Below are positions 51,201-59,637 of a stretch of DNA of 64,000 nucleotides, in pieces. The stretch comes from Chryseobacterium sp. 7 (lineage in GTDB: Bacteria > Bacteroidota > Bacteroidia > Flavobacteriales > Weeksellaceae). The position numbers and the translations under genes are program-made. The stretch is from contig NZ_RCCA01000001.1 in NCBI RefSeq assembly GCF_003663845.1, forward strand, positions 3,534,001-3,598,000, in the 5' to 3' direction. Position 1 is the stretch's first letter. Each line of letters starts with the position of its first letter. The notes below the pieces were generated by a model. It did not search any database. It had not been told where the DNA came from and worked only from the letters and a program-made list of their open reading frames with translations.

Positions 51201-51831
51201 CTATACCCCATTTGGAAGAACACAGGCATATGCAGATCTGATGACTGCCTTTTATAATGGAGGAACTGGAGGAATGTCTAATATTGGTGGTACACTAAGA
51301 TGGTGGACAGATTATGAGGATCCTGATCCTACTGTAACAGGGATAGGTGCTTTTGGTATGTTGAAGCTAAAAGGGAATGCTTCAAATTCCAATAGTACAT
51401 CAAATTCTCTTATGGATAACTTTTTTAACTGGATTCAAGGTAATCCAATTAAAGTATCACAATTTGCAGGAATGATACAGGCAGGTTCTACAGTAGCTGA
51501 AAAAGGACTATCAAGCTGGAATGGTGCTTCAAATATTACAAAAAGTCGTATTTTTGCAGAAACCATAAGTACAAAACTACCTGCTTCTGCTAAAGCTTTG
51601 GGAAATGCTTCAAAAGTTTTTAGTGTTGCTGGAAAGGCAGTTGGAGTTTTAGGAATCGCAAACACCGTTTATCAATGGAAAAATGGGAATATTTCTGATA
51701 CAAGAGCAATTGTTGATGGATTGATGGGAGTTGCTGGTTTCATTCCTGCTACAGCTTGGGTATCGGTAGTTTATTTTGCAGGAATGGCACTTTATGAAAC
51801 ATATGGTAACGATGGTAAACCCCTATTTTAA
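48256..51831 (+). CDS. RHS repeat-associated core protein with variable C-terminal (candidate toxin) domain
   Basis: There are 1191 residues with a signal peptide (residues 1-18, ending FTYAQ). The N-terminal DUF6443-type region (ENYIYEKTCLTEDCSKKTET; QYLDGLGRVKQNI) is followed by many YD repeats. The RHS core is near residues 850-938 (YIDHLGNARVSF, YKYNGKELQETGLFDYGWRQ, NPISSFDVDGRW). The 250 residues after it differ in composition: Gly/Ser-rich, then helical with hydrophobic segments (VFSVAGKAVGVLGIANTVYQ; VSVVYFAGMALYETYG). By analogy with other RHS proteins this is the variable effector tip. Its activity is not recognised; the hydrophobic helices suggest a membrane target. Confidence 0.8.
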   Translation: MKKIILLLNLWAVGFTYAQTNLTQTENYIYEKTCLTEDCSKKTETVQYLDGLGRVKQNIAVKATPSGKDIAVPVEYDTYGRQVKSYLPIPQSGTQNGALYADPLSNASSLYGNEKIYAEKVLESSPLGRPLQQKQVGNDWSGHPVQFSYDANTSADAVKKYSVVTSWIEGRTNSELSLSGTYAENTLYKSTVTDEDGNITTQFKNKKGQTILTRKKDGTQNADTYYIYNEYGGLAYTLPPLASASALTLTMVDNLCYQYRYDGWNRLVEKKIPGKGWEFMVYDKADRMILSQDANLRKSFDWIIYKYDVLGRPIYTGIVKSNNSRIGMQNQILGGAVIEGRDNTPLTANGMPYYYTNMHWGLDTLLSVTYYDSYPQQYGFNPPVPSSIMGQTVLTDTPTSDGMSTKGLPVLSLVKNIEDDGWTKTYTYYDRKGRVIGAHSINHLGGYSKTELLLDFAGVIQQSKVYHKRLATDPEKVITQSFTYDQQNRLLVHKHQIDSNPEEILVQNEYNELSQLKNKKLGGSNPSQPLQSIDYTYNIRGWNTKINDPSNLNGRLFGYEMKYSSPVNSNVAPGKFSGIITEVDWKNASEDVLKRYNYSYDGLSRLKDAVYSEPNATVPFNNYYNEHLTYDLGGNIKTLKRNAFPVNGSTATQADDLVYDYTGNQLTKVTENALNDSGYEGGNNLITYDQNGNMKDMLDKGIQSIQYNYLNLSNQYTVHQSSAFGQMSYSTMNYLYRADGTKLRKTYSSAPPRGSTTTRITDYLDGFQYTYTEGGGICLECRTESAFEQQAYRNASFVFPGNPTPEWKLDFVSTAAGYYSFTENRYIYQYIDHLGNARVSFAKNSEGAPEIIDTNNYYPFGLNHISNSFSNSGFGSFYSYKYNGKELQETGLFDYGWRQYMPDLSRWNGIDQLAESYLSTSTYAYVANNPISSFDVDGRWFNEDGSIRPSTTFDYTPGAYKPTMSFSTSNGMHYNEGGGGGNYTPFGRTQAYADLMTAFYNGGTGGMSNIGGTLRWWTDYEDPDPTVTGIGAFGMLKLKGNASNSNSTSNSLMDNFFNWIQGNPIKVSQFAGMIQAGSTVAEKGLSSWNGASNITKSRIFAETISTKLPASAKALGNASKVFSVAGKAVGVLGIANTVYQWKNGNISDTRAIVDGLMGVAGFIPATAWVSVVYFAGMALYETYGNDGKPLF

Positions 51832-51832
51832 A

Positions 51833-52249
51833 ATGATTAGATTTATAAGATTGCTTTTTTATCACATTTATATTTACTATTATAAGAAGGAAGGGAAATC
51901 AATAGCAAAATTTTCCACATTTGCGGTTTTTTTAGTTATAATCGCACTTCTAACAATAAGTATTAATGATTTATTTTGCCAATATTATGATATTAAGTAC
52001 ACCTCACTTTCTGGAAGCCTTTATATTTTAGTTTGGGTAGTTATTGGTTTCTTTATTGCCTACTACTTGTACAGAGAAGGATTTCAGGATTTCAATGAAT
52101 ATCATGATTTTAATAGAAAATATTATTATTATTTTTTTATAATAGTAATAGCTACTCTTTGTATAGTAATTTATACAGGTAAAATAAATAGAAAAAGAAT
52201 TTTTAATCAAAGAGAAATGCATAAAACATCTGTTGAAAAGAAAAAATAG
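51833..52249 (+). CDS. small membrane protein, candidate immunity protein of the RHS tip
   Basis: The ATG at 51833 lies 1 base after the RHS stop and gives 138 residues; the frame extends upstream inside the RHS gene, but that part is not needed. Three hydrophobic segments are visible (FAVFLVIIALLTISI; LYILVWVVIGFFIAYYLY; YYYYFFIIVIATLCIVIYT), with a basic C-terminus. The position directly behind a variable RHS tip is that of cognate immunity genes. A membrane location would fit a membrane-acting toxin. There is no homology recognised. Confidence 0.55.
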   Translation: MIRFIRLLFYHIYIYYYKKEGKSIAKFSTFAVFLVIIALLTISINDLFCQYYDIKYTSLSGSLYILVWVVIGFFIAYYLYREGFQDFNEYHDFNRKYYYYFFIIVIATLCIVIYTGKINRKRIFNQREMHKTSVEKKK

Positions 52250-52510
52250 AATGACTTGATATATAAGATTATTATTGTGGAGACAGGTAATGTTCCTAAC
52301 AATTTAGTAATAAATTAGCGTATTGGGTTCATACTATAACTTTGATCACTCCACGAAAATGATTTGAGATATTTGATAATTCACTTTTCAAATAATTAAG
52401 AAACAGGCAATCTATTATGGTTGCCTGTTTTATTTTTACTGCTGAATGTAAGTTATTTTTGCCCATTAGATAGTACTATGTAGTTTAATTCAAATAAACA
52501 ATCATCCGTA

Positions 52511-52690
52511 TTACACCATAGCTCGGTAAAACACCCTTAAAAACAGCTCCTGTACCATAGATTCCAGAACTGGAAACCAACTCTGGGTAATGCAGGAAAC
52601 AGTCATACCATCCATTATAAAAAAACTGCTACAAACACCATGAACAGAGGGGCTGACAAAAAACCTCGAAGATAATACCATAGTACTATA
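52511..52690 (-). pseudogene. degraded relic related to the fragment at 52728
   Basis: The minus frame contains SCITQSWFPVLESMVQELFL, which aligns with FCTTQNWFPTMKTETESLFL of the next fragment. At the DNA level, ACCCAGAGTTGGTTTCC matches ACTCAGAATTGGTTTCC. Upstream the frame breaks down. Confidence 0.4.
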
Positions 52691-52727
52691 CATATTTACT
52701 AATTATCTTTATACTATTATTAATCTC

Positions 52728-52889
52728 TTATAAATAAACTTTTAGGGTTCTCAAAAGCCAGTTTTCACTTTCAAATTTGGGATTCAAATCCTGAGAATAC
52801 TCTAAAAATAATGATTCTGTTTCTGTTTTCATAGTAGGAAACCAATTCTGAGTAGTGCAAAATGAATCATGTATTGTCCAAAGTGGCAT
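52728..52889 (-). pseudogene. 3' fragment of a larger gene with an IHDS motif
   Basis: The 53-codon frame MPLWTIHDSFCTTQNWFPTM... ends EYSQDLNPKFESENWLLRTL + KVYL and looks like the C-terminus of a bigger protein. W-T-I-H-D-S-F resembles the HD-containing motif C near the end of single-subunit polymerases (compare the HDSFGT of T7-like RNA polymerase); the resemblance is local and unproven. It begins 9 bases behind the serine recombinase stop, as if the rest was replaced. The gap 52250-52510 shows no gene. Confidence 0.45.
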
Positions 52890-52897
52890 ATAAGAAT

Positions 52898-54304
52898 TTA
52901 AAATCCAAAGCCATCAATAAATGTATATTTATTTTTATACCATGGTTTAGTATTTCTAAGCTGTTGGATTAAATTTCCTATATCTTTTTCTAAATTTTGT
53001 GTTTCAATTTTAGTTTTGTGGTATAGTGGGCTATTTTCAGATAAAATAAGAAAATTTGTTGAGGTAAAATCTTTTGTTGAAAATATAAAAAATTCATTTG
53101 CTCTTTTTTTAGAATCTGTTAATACACTAATCCCTAAAACATTATCACAGTTCCTCGCTTTTTCAGAAATCAAAAAACACCAATATGAATTAATCTCGTT
53201 TTCAAGTTTAACACTGAATAGAATAGGAAGCTCTGAAACTAGCTCATCAGCTTCAAATTCCGTTGCTTCCTTACTTAAAAGCCATTTTCGTATGTCATTA
53301 TTGATATTTTTCCTTGCTTTTTTAATAGCATTAATCCCTTTCCGCCAATTACTAGGAAACATCCAATAAATTCTTTCTTGTGCTTTTTTAAAAATATCTT
53401 TATCTATAGTTGATTCAAAAGCATCGGGTACAATTACCCATTCTGAACGTGGATTTTTGTATGATTTTTGTTTTAATCGTCCCCATGTTTTATTATATAT
53501 ACGAGTACCAATATAAGTTTCATCGACCAGTATCTTTATAATTTTTGATTTGTCCCACTGTTTGTTATTTGATGAAAATATTCTTCTTTGATTTAGATAT
53601 GATGCAATTTCTGATATAGTCAATCTATTGTTTACAAATAAATCAAATATTTTTCTGACAGTTTCCGTTGTATCGTCATTTTTAGGTACAAAGGAAACAC
53701 GCTCATTGGCAATTTGTTTATGTTCCCCAGCAGTCAGAATACGAATAGGCTTTTTATTTACATCAAGTAACTTTCTTGCCATTCCGTAAACTGCCATACC
53801 TCCTGCTGAATAACCCTGCTCGGAAACTTTTACACAACCGTAAAATACTTTCTCACTTAATTGACGACTGTATTCAGCCGCCATATAACGTTGGATAGAA
53901 ATTTCTAAACTTGAAAATAGCTGATTGCTAACATCAACAAATCCTCTTGAAACATACACTACCTCTTTACCATGTTTCTTACATAAATACACATAATGTC
54001 CCGCTTGGTCTTGGTCTTGAAATCGTCCCCATCGTGAAACATCATAAACTAACACATACTCAAAATATGGGGCGTTAAAATTTTTAATCCAATTATCAAA
54101 AAGCCTTTCAAATCCAGGACGATTTGCAAGTAGCCCACTTACCCCCTCATCAATTTCTTCGTGTATTATTACAATATTATTTTCAAGAGCAAACCGTTCA
54201 ACATGACTACGTTGAATTGCTACTGAGTTTTCTTGTTTATCTTCAGCAGAATGTCGATAATAAGCAACCGCACTTTTAGAGGTCTGTTGAGCAATATTGA
54301 ACAT
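52898..54304 (-). CDS. serine recombinase (large, resolvase/invertase type)
   Basis: The 468-residue protein starts with the catalytic domain: AVAYYRHSAEDKQENSVAIQ with the nucleophilic Ser in RHS, IDEGVSGLLANRPGFERL, and VLVYDVSRWGRFQDQDQAG. A recombinase domain (GMARKLL; ETVRKIFDLFVNNRLTISEI) and a C-terminal part follow. These enzymes cut and rejoin DNA at specific sites. It may act on cassettes within the island, since the tyrosine integrase is next to the tRNA att site. It starts 3 bases after the ParB-like gene. Confidence 0.85.
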   Translation of the reverse strand: MFNIAQQTSKSAVAYYRHSAEDKQENSVAIQRSHVERFALENNIVIIHEEIDEGVSGLLANRPGFERLFDNWIKNFNAPYFEYVLVYDVSRWGRFQDQDQAGHYVYLCKKHGKEVVYVSRGFVDVSNQLFSSLEISIQRYMAAEYSRQLSEKVFYGCVKVSEQGYSAGGMAVYGMARKLLDVNKKPIRILTAGEHKQIANERVSFVPKNDDTTETVRKIFDLFVNNRLTISEIASYLNQRRIFSSNNKQWDKSKIIKILVDETYIGTRIYNKTWGRLKQKSYKNPRSEWVIVPDAFESTIDKDIFKKAQERIYWMFPSNWRKGINAIKKARKNINNDIRKWLLSKEATEFEADELVSELPILFSVKLENEINSYWCFLISEKARNCDNVLGISVLTDSKKRANEFFIFSTKDFTSTNFLILSENSPLYHKTKIETQNLEKDIGNLIQQLRNTKPWYKNKYTFIDGFGF

Positions 54305-54307
54305 AGA

Positions 54308-55216
54308 TTATACAAAAGCTTCCAAAAGTCTGCTCAAGTCTCCAAGTAATCCACTTTCTTTATCTGTCAGTTGAACATTCTGATTCTTCTTTGAGCCTAA
54401 TTCTTTTATTAACATCTTAATTTGACTTGAAAACCCTGACAATTGACACCTTTCAGATAGTTCAGAAACAGTATTCAATGGCTCTGTTAAAAAGATTAAT
54501 ATTTCTTCTTCGTGAAGCGATGCATTGTAAAAAATCTTAGCAAGGTCTTTAAATTCAGAAGCTCTATACATTACATTATCACTAATTTTTCTAAATAATA
54601 TTTTCACAATATCATCAATTTCATATTGCTTAATCTTTCTCAACTTGGGGAGCATTTGCATAAAAGCAATACGCTGATATTCTTTCATATTATATTCAGA
54701 CATTAACTCTAAATATTCCATTCTCATATCTCTTAATTCTGTAAAATGAAACAAATGCACCTGTGATATACCCAGTAAATCAGCTATTTCTTTTTTGGTA
54801 GCATCCTTATATTCTATTTTTATTTTATGAATAGCATTTGCTTTTTCCATTGGTTTCCAACTCCTGCGATTGTTTTGCATTTCAAATCTGCGAGCTTCAA
54901 ATTCGCCATCACTCATTTTAGGGTATACACGACAAGGAACCGTTTTAAGTTCTAATTCTTTTGCACATGCAAATCTTCTATGTCCATCCATTATTAAAAA
55001 ACGTCCTTTTTCAATTTCGCTTACTTTGATTGGGTCTTCAATGCCGTAATGAGAAATTGATTTCATAAGACGGTTATAATCACCGCCAACACCTAATCCA
55101 AATGCCTTACGGGGTTGATTTGGGTCTCCCTCGATAACATCAACTGATAACTCCATAAACACTGCGGGTCTTGGTCTAAACGAATCTATAAGACTTTTTA
55201 TATCATTTTCACTCAT
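54308..55216 (-). CDS. ParB/Spo0J-like nuclease-domain protein
   Basis: From the ATG at 55216 (MSENDIKSLID) the protein has 302 residues. The ParB N-terminal domain shows VIEGDPNQPRKAF, the G-x-x-R-x-x-A box as MDGHRRFACAKEL, then a helix-turn-helix (ATKKEIADLLGISQVHLFHF). In mobile elements such proteins aid partition or regulate replication. Its operon-like link to the serine recombinase suggests a shared role. The companion ParA is not present. Confidence 0.8.
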   Translation of the reverse strand: MSENDIKSLIDSFRPRPAVFMELSVDVIEGDPNQPRKAFGLGVGGDYNRLMKSISHYGIEDPIKVSEIEKGRFLIMDGHRRFACAKELELKTVPCRVYPKMSDGEFEARRFEMQNNRRSWKPMEKANAIHKIKIEYKDATKKEIADLLGISQVHLFHFTELRDMRMEYLELMSEYNMKEYQRIAFMQMLPKLRKIKQYEIDDIVKILFRKISDNVMYRASEFKDLAKIFYNASLHEEEILIFLTEPLNTVSELSERCQLSGFSSQIKMLIKELGSKKNQNVQLTDKESGLLGDLSRLLEAFV

Positions 55217-55429
55217 AATTTCATATTTAATTATTTTTAATAAAATCAATTATTTAAATTTACTCTCAATTATGTAAAACCTGATATTATTTTTCTTTTA
55301 ATAAAACATTACGATAACATTACTTGTATCATTTCCTGTCTTTCGTGTAATATTTGGAACATACCCCAAATCAAGGTATCTGTTTTAAATCATATTTCAT
55401 TAGTGCATCCAAATCTTTCAATAGAGGAT

Positions 55430-56731
55430 TCATTTCGATAAACTTTTGAAACAATCTTTTTTAGTTACCGCCATTTGTACTTGTTCTTCATCAAAGTCCT
55501 GTAAAATCTCTGTTTTTAATTTGGTATAATAAGTCTGAACCGTTTTTGGGTCTTTGATAGCTACTTTTGCCAATTTCTTTATTGTCATTTTTCCATATAA
55601 ATCAATGTCCCAGTTTTTCATTATTTTCAAAAGTTCAAATTGAGTTTTGTTTGTTCTGTCCTTATGAATCTGTTTTATATTTAATCTTCTTTTGTCTGTG
55701 AGTGTTAGGTTCTTAGAATTATCATATAAAAATCTTCTTTCAGCATTTGGAATAGGCTCAACATCATTTAAGTTTTGATAAATCTTTGCTACTGTTGTTT
55801 CAATTTCACTGTTTTCAAGGGGCGGACTCATTTTGCCGTAATTAATTGCGTACAGATATTTCAGTATCAAATCTTTGGATGCTGTTTTATTCAAAGCAAT
55901 TAACTGATATGCTATGCTTTTCAGGATATTTTCTCTTTCTCCTTCAATAATTTTTCTAAATGGCACATATATTAATGAATATTTAAGTTTGTTATCTCTA
56001 CCAAAATCATACAAACCATTTTCATCAAAAACAATATCATAGTGTTGCAGTAACTCATCTAAATTATTAAATCTTAATTTGTACCCAATATAATCATACC
56101 CTATAGAAATAGTTTTTATAATAGTATTATATTGGGTACTTTTTTCTGTATCTACTGTCAAACTATCCTGCACAAGTTCTACTGACTGCATAGGTATCAT
56201 TTCCGCAATAGGAAATACCTCTACATTATCATTATAGTACGCATTCGGGTCGTATGACAATACTGTCAATCTGTCAATTGATACTGCTCGTTTATCATAA
56301 GGTATATCCAGCAACTTTGCAATCTCTTCAGTAGCGGTTTTGAAGTTATCAGGTGTCAGTCCGTCTACTTTTACTACTAAACTCAGTCCAGTATCGGATA
56401 AACTTCTCCAATAGGCACATACATACGCTTTATTTAGCTCTAAATCCTGCTCAGTCATGCCATCTACATCTATATACAGGTATCCTGTAGGTGTAGATAC
56501 ATTCTTACCTATGATATAGCCGTTAGAGAAGCTAAAATTAATAGTTACCGCAGGAAGTTTGCTTATCTTGATTGCTGCGTACTCCTCGGAACCCCGTTCT
56601 AAAGTTCGGGCATACTGCACCAGATCCAAATGTTCAGTTGGCGGGGATTTGATAAATTCAACGACTTCTCCGATATTTTGGAATGAGCCAGTAATTGTAC
56701 GATTGATACAATGTGATATTTTGTTAATCAT
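55430..56731 (-). CDS. VirE N-terminal/BT4734-like (primase-type) protein
   Basis: The 433-residue protein opens with NRTITGSFQNIGEVVEFIKS and has STPTGYLYIDVDGM and WRSLSDTGLSLVVKVDGL. These are features of the VirE-N/BT4734 domain of Bacteroidota, which is related to the primase-polymerase fold. The C-terminal part is helical with a HTH-like end (MTIKKLAKVAIKDPKTVQTY). Such proteins are common in integrative elements next to replication genes. A 59-base palindromic element lies within the coding sequence (56081-56139). The 180-base gap after the gene and the 197-base gap before it hold no gene. Confidence 0.72.
   Translation of the reverse strand: MINKISHCINRTITGSFQNIGEVVEFIKSPPTEHLDLVQYARTLERGSEEYAAIKISKLPAVTINFSFSNGYIIGKNVSTPTGYLYIDVDGMTEQDLELNKAYVCAYWRSLSDTGLSLVVKVDGLTPDNFKTATEEIAKLLDIPYDKRAVSIDRLTVLSYDPNAYYNDNVEVFPIAEMIPMQSVELVQDSLTVDTEKSTQYNTIIKTISIGYDYIGYKLRFNNLDELLQHYDIVFDENGLYDFGRDNKLKYSLIYVPFRKIIEGERENILKSIAYQLIALNKTASKDLILKYLYAINYGKMSPPLENSEIETTVAKIYQNLNDVEPIPNAERRFLYDNSKNLTLTDKRRLNIKQIHKDRTNKTQFELLKIMKNWDIDLYGKMTIKKLAKVAIKDPKTVQTYYTKLKTEILQDFDEEQVQMAVTKKDCFKSLSK
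56081..56139. repeat. palindromic element, copy inside the VirE-N-like gene
   Basis: The outer arms GTACCCAATATAAT / ATTATATTGGGTAC are a perfect 14-bp inverted repeat around a 31-base centre. The copy at 39891-39947 is nearly identical except in the centre. It encodes YNTIIKTISIGYDYIGYK in the gene. Confidence 0.75.
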
Positions 56732-56928
56732 AATTTAATTGTTATAAAAATGACATAGCAAGGGCCGTACAAAGCTTTTTTGCAATGTCTCTAGGGTTTT
56801 GTTGTAAAAAATATTTTAGTTGATTTTTGGGTACTTATAGGACTGTATGGTATGCGTACGCAGAGAGGTGCGGTATAGTAGTAAAAAGATTCAGCCTTCC
56901 GAGAACCTTGTACACTTGTGTATAACCT

Positions 56929-57789
56929 TTAGTCCTCCATAATGAAAATAGCGCAATTCAAGCTTGGTTGTTGAGATATAAAATCATTCAACTTATCTTG
57001 ATCCTTAGCCATAATCAGATATTCAACCTTGTTTTCCTTTAAAAGATGCTTACCCTCGTATATATCTTTGACATATTGTGGCTTTTTTGCTTCGGATTGA
57101 ATTTGCTCAGATTCTTTTCGTGTTTTAGTTTCCATCTTAACATCTGTTTTTACTTCAATACTCGCATTTTTCTTCAAATATTTCCGAACATGAAGATCCG
57201 CAGAAGCAATACTTAAATTTCCTTTAAGCATTTGTTGCATAATAACAGTTAAACCACTTTTCATTACTGCTTTAAATCTTGCTGTTGTTGTTCTGCCAAC
57301 GCCCGCCAGTTTGGCTATTTCCAAAATAGTATCAACATTATCAACTACATTCTCACCTCTGCCTCCTCTGGAAAGATTTTCTTTTGCTTTTTTTACAATA
57401 GTTTCTTCATGTAAACAGGCAAGTCGTAATTTCTCCGCAATTGTAAGATTTCTTCTCTGACATTGGTTTTTAACCATCCAAAATCGTATATCTTCCAGAC
57501 TTCCAAAGTTTTCTTTGATTTTTTTAGTTGGAATATTCGTCAATTCCAATTCCATACAGATTTTTAATCTTCTGTTTCCATCAATGACTAAGTTGATTCC
57601 TTCTTCAGTGGTATAATATAAAATAGGGTCATTCAATCCATTTTTCTTAATATCATTTTTTAACTGTTTATATACATCTTCTTCCATTATTGGAAAGTAA
57701 TCTTGTAGTTCCCAAATGGTAGTCAAATTTTCGTGTTGATAGATAATGTAATATTCATTATCAAATAATTGTATTGTTTTTGGTGTCAT
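56929..57789 (-). CDS. ParB-like nuclease-domain protein
   Basis: The 286-residue protein has the ParB N-terminal pattern: LKNDIKKNGLNDPILYYT, then LVIDGNRRLKICMELEL (the GNRRL box) and ENFGSLEDIRFWMVKNQCQR. A helix-turn-helix follows (ILEIAKLAGVGRTTTARFKA) and then a Lys/Glu-rich region. It is distinct from the ParB-like protein at 54308. It overlaps the DUF5131 gene by 4 bases (ATGA), so the two are translationally coupled; ParB-like and DUF5131 genes are often neighbours in phage-like regions. Confidence 0.75.
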   Translation of the reverse strand: MTPKTIQLFDNEYYIIYQHENLTTIWELQDYFPIMEEDVYKQLKNDIKKNGLNDPILYYTTEEGINLVIDGNRRLKICMELELTNIPTKKIKENFGSLEDIRFWMVKNQCQRRNLTIAEKLRLACLHEETIVKKAKENLSRGGRGENVVDNVDTILEIAKLAGVGRTTTARFKAVMKSGLTVIMQQMLKGNLSIASADLHVRKYLKKNASIEVKTDVKMETKTRKESEQIQSEAKKPQYVKDIYEGKHLLKENKVEYLIMAKDQDKLNDFISQQPSLNCAIFIMED

Positions 57790-58567
57790 ATATCTGTATT
57801 TTTTAAAGTTTCAGTAGGATTATCAAGATAAAGTTTACGATCGAGCATACAGCCTCCTTTTGCATGGTAGGGGTGATGCTTGTTTATTGTTGGATCTTCG
57901 GAATCAGGATTAAACTTCACACTCCCCCACTGTTTGAAGAAAAAAGGAACATTTTGATCTTCACATTTTTTTTGATTTTGAGTACCCATTCTTTTTCCAT
58001 AGGTCGTATGTTGACCGATCCACTTTCACCACCAACAATTACCCAGTCTATTCCTGTTAAATCAAGGTCTGGAAGTTCCTCAATCAATGGCTCGACAGAT
58101 AAAAACTTGTGTTTTGCCCCACATTGTCTTAATCGCTCTATTTTTCTCACACTTGCTACACTACCTACAGAAACACCCATCCAAATATTGTCAGTCCAAT
58201 TTAATTCGGGAGATAATTTTAATAACTCAACATCCCTCTTAGTAAGCACCTGATAAGTATGTAGAGGGGTTTTATTCATCACCTCAAATATTTGCTTCAG
58301 AAAATCTATATTACATTCCTTATGAAAAAGATCCGACATACTGTTTACAAATACCATACTTGGTTCTTTCCATTTATATGGCTCATTCAATTCACTTAGA
58401 TGTTCAACGAAAACATCAAAACCAGCACTGTACTTTTCCTGTCCCATCGCTTGTAATCTTTTGGACATAGTTTTAGCATAGCAATTATCACATTCTTTCG
58501 AGAAAATGGTACACCCTGTTGTTGGATTCCATGTTTTAGATGTCCATTCTATTGTTGATTTACTCAT
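57786..58567 (-). pseudogene. DUF5131 (phage Gp37/Gp68) family gene, frameshifted at an A8 run
   Basis: From the ATG at 58567 (MSKSTIEWTSKTWNPTTGC) the protein reads CDNCYAKTMSKRLQAMG, MVFVNSMSDLFHKE, YQVLTKRDVELL, NIWMGVSVGS and DWVIVGGESGS, all hallmarks of DUF5131. After EWVLKIKK it runs off frame and stops. The expected end KCEDQNVPFFFKQWGSVKF lies in another frame (to 57786). The break is at the eight-A run (57966-57973, plus strand T8); nine A would restore the family sequence. It may be a sequencing error or a real inactivation. Confidence 0.75.
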
Positions 58568-58694
58568 ATTTTTTTTGAAATGACACAAAGAAATACCCAC
58601 ACAGTACTCAAACTATGTCTTGATTAATATTAAAAAGTGTGGATTTATTAAATAGATCGGGATTGTCTAGAATTCCCCGAGTGAGATTAGCTAA

Positions 58695-58958
58695 CTAAGA
58701 AGCCAATCCTAATTTTGCTTGAATTTCATTGCGGGTATAGTACACTCTACCACCGAAATTAATAGGAACCAATACCCCGCTTTTTGACCAATTGTTTAAT
58801 GTTCCCAGCGAAACGCCAAAATATTCTGCTGTTTCGTCTCTTGTCATTAACTCTTTACCGCCTGGATGATACATTTCTGCCAGTTTACACTCAAATTGAT
58901 TTAATCTACTATCAATTAAATCCTCGATTTTTTTGAAAAATTCTTTAAAATAGTCCAT
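58695..58958 (-). CDS. MerR-like helix-turn-helix protein, excisionase type
   Basis: From the ATG at 58958 (MDYFKEFFKKIEDLID) the protein has 87 residues. The C-terminal half is a winged HTH (LMTRDETAEYFGVSLGTLNN; WSKSGVLVPINFGGRVYY), as in HTH_17/excisionase-like proteins encoded near integrases in Bacteroidota. It could direct excision or regulate the integrase. The upstream extension of the frame is hydrophobic and non-homologous and is omitted. Confidence 0.72.
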   Translation of the reverse strand: MDYFKEFFKKIEDLIDSRLNQFECKLAEMYHPGGKELMTRDETAEYFGVSLGTLNNWSKSGVLVPINFGGRVYYTRNEIQAKLGLAS

Positions 58959-59133
58959 TTTACTTGTATTTAATACTGCAAAACTAGAAACCACATAAAA
59001 GAAAAACAAAAGCATTAAAATCATTTTAATCCTTTCGTAACGATAACTCTTACAAAAAATCAAATCTGAATCTATCAGCAAGTTTCAGGGAAAAGTTAAA
59101 AGTAGTTAAAACCGAAAAATATCGGAAAAGCAC

Positions 59134-59637
59134 CTAAAAATCAATCAGCCAATTCCAGATAACGTTTTGAACCTCGGAAGGCTCTCTAACAATGAAGCTC
59201 TGATGAAAGCCAAGCCACCATAAATGCATCAAACGGTCTGGAATTAAATTAGTGTTATCATTTTCTGCCTTGTATTTTTCCCGAAGTTCAGGTATTTTAA
59301 CATCCAGTGTCTTGATTGTTTCCAGCAGTTGCCATATTGAACTGTATGTATCGTGACCTAACTCTTTCTGCATTTCCGTAGCTGTGACACCCTGGTCAAT
59401 CACATACAGGTATACTCCACCCAGCCAAATACGAAAAGGGAGCTTACTCCCTCTCATTTTGGTTAATCCTTTCAGATACAAGGTTGCTTTACAGCTTCTG
59501 TTTTTACACTCAAAACAGGCTTTTTTTCGCAGCCAATAAAAACCTCGAGTATCATTGCATTCACATCTCAATCCACGCTCTAAAACAAGCTCTTTCAGCC
59601 GTTCAGCACACTCGCTTTCACTGGGAAGATTCAGCAT
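59134..59637 (-). CDS. zinc-ribbon protein resembling the N-terminus of IS1595-type transposases
   Basis: The 167-residue protein has a zinc ribbon C-x-C...C-x-x-C (LRCECNDTRGFYWLRKKACF; ECKNRSCKATLYLKGLT), followed by KLPFRIWLGGVYLYVIDQG and TATEMQKELGHDTYSSIWQL. This order is seen at the start of IS1595/ISXO2-type transposases. The DDE catalytic domain is absent, so it is either a truncated relic or a DNA-binding accessory. It overlaps the integrase gene by one base, which suggests co-expression and a kept function. Confidence 0.55.
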   Translation of the reverse strand: MLNLPSESECAERLKELVLERGLRCECNDTRGFYWLRKKACFECKNRSCKATLYLKGLTKMRGSKLPFRIWLGGVYLYVIDQGVTATEMQKELGHDTYSSIWQLLETIKTLDVKIPELREKYKAENDNTNLIPDRLMHLWWLGFHQSFIVREPSEVQNVIWNWLIDF

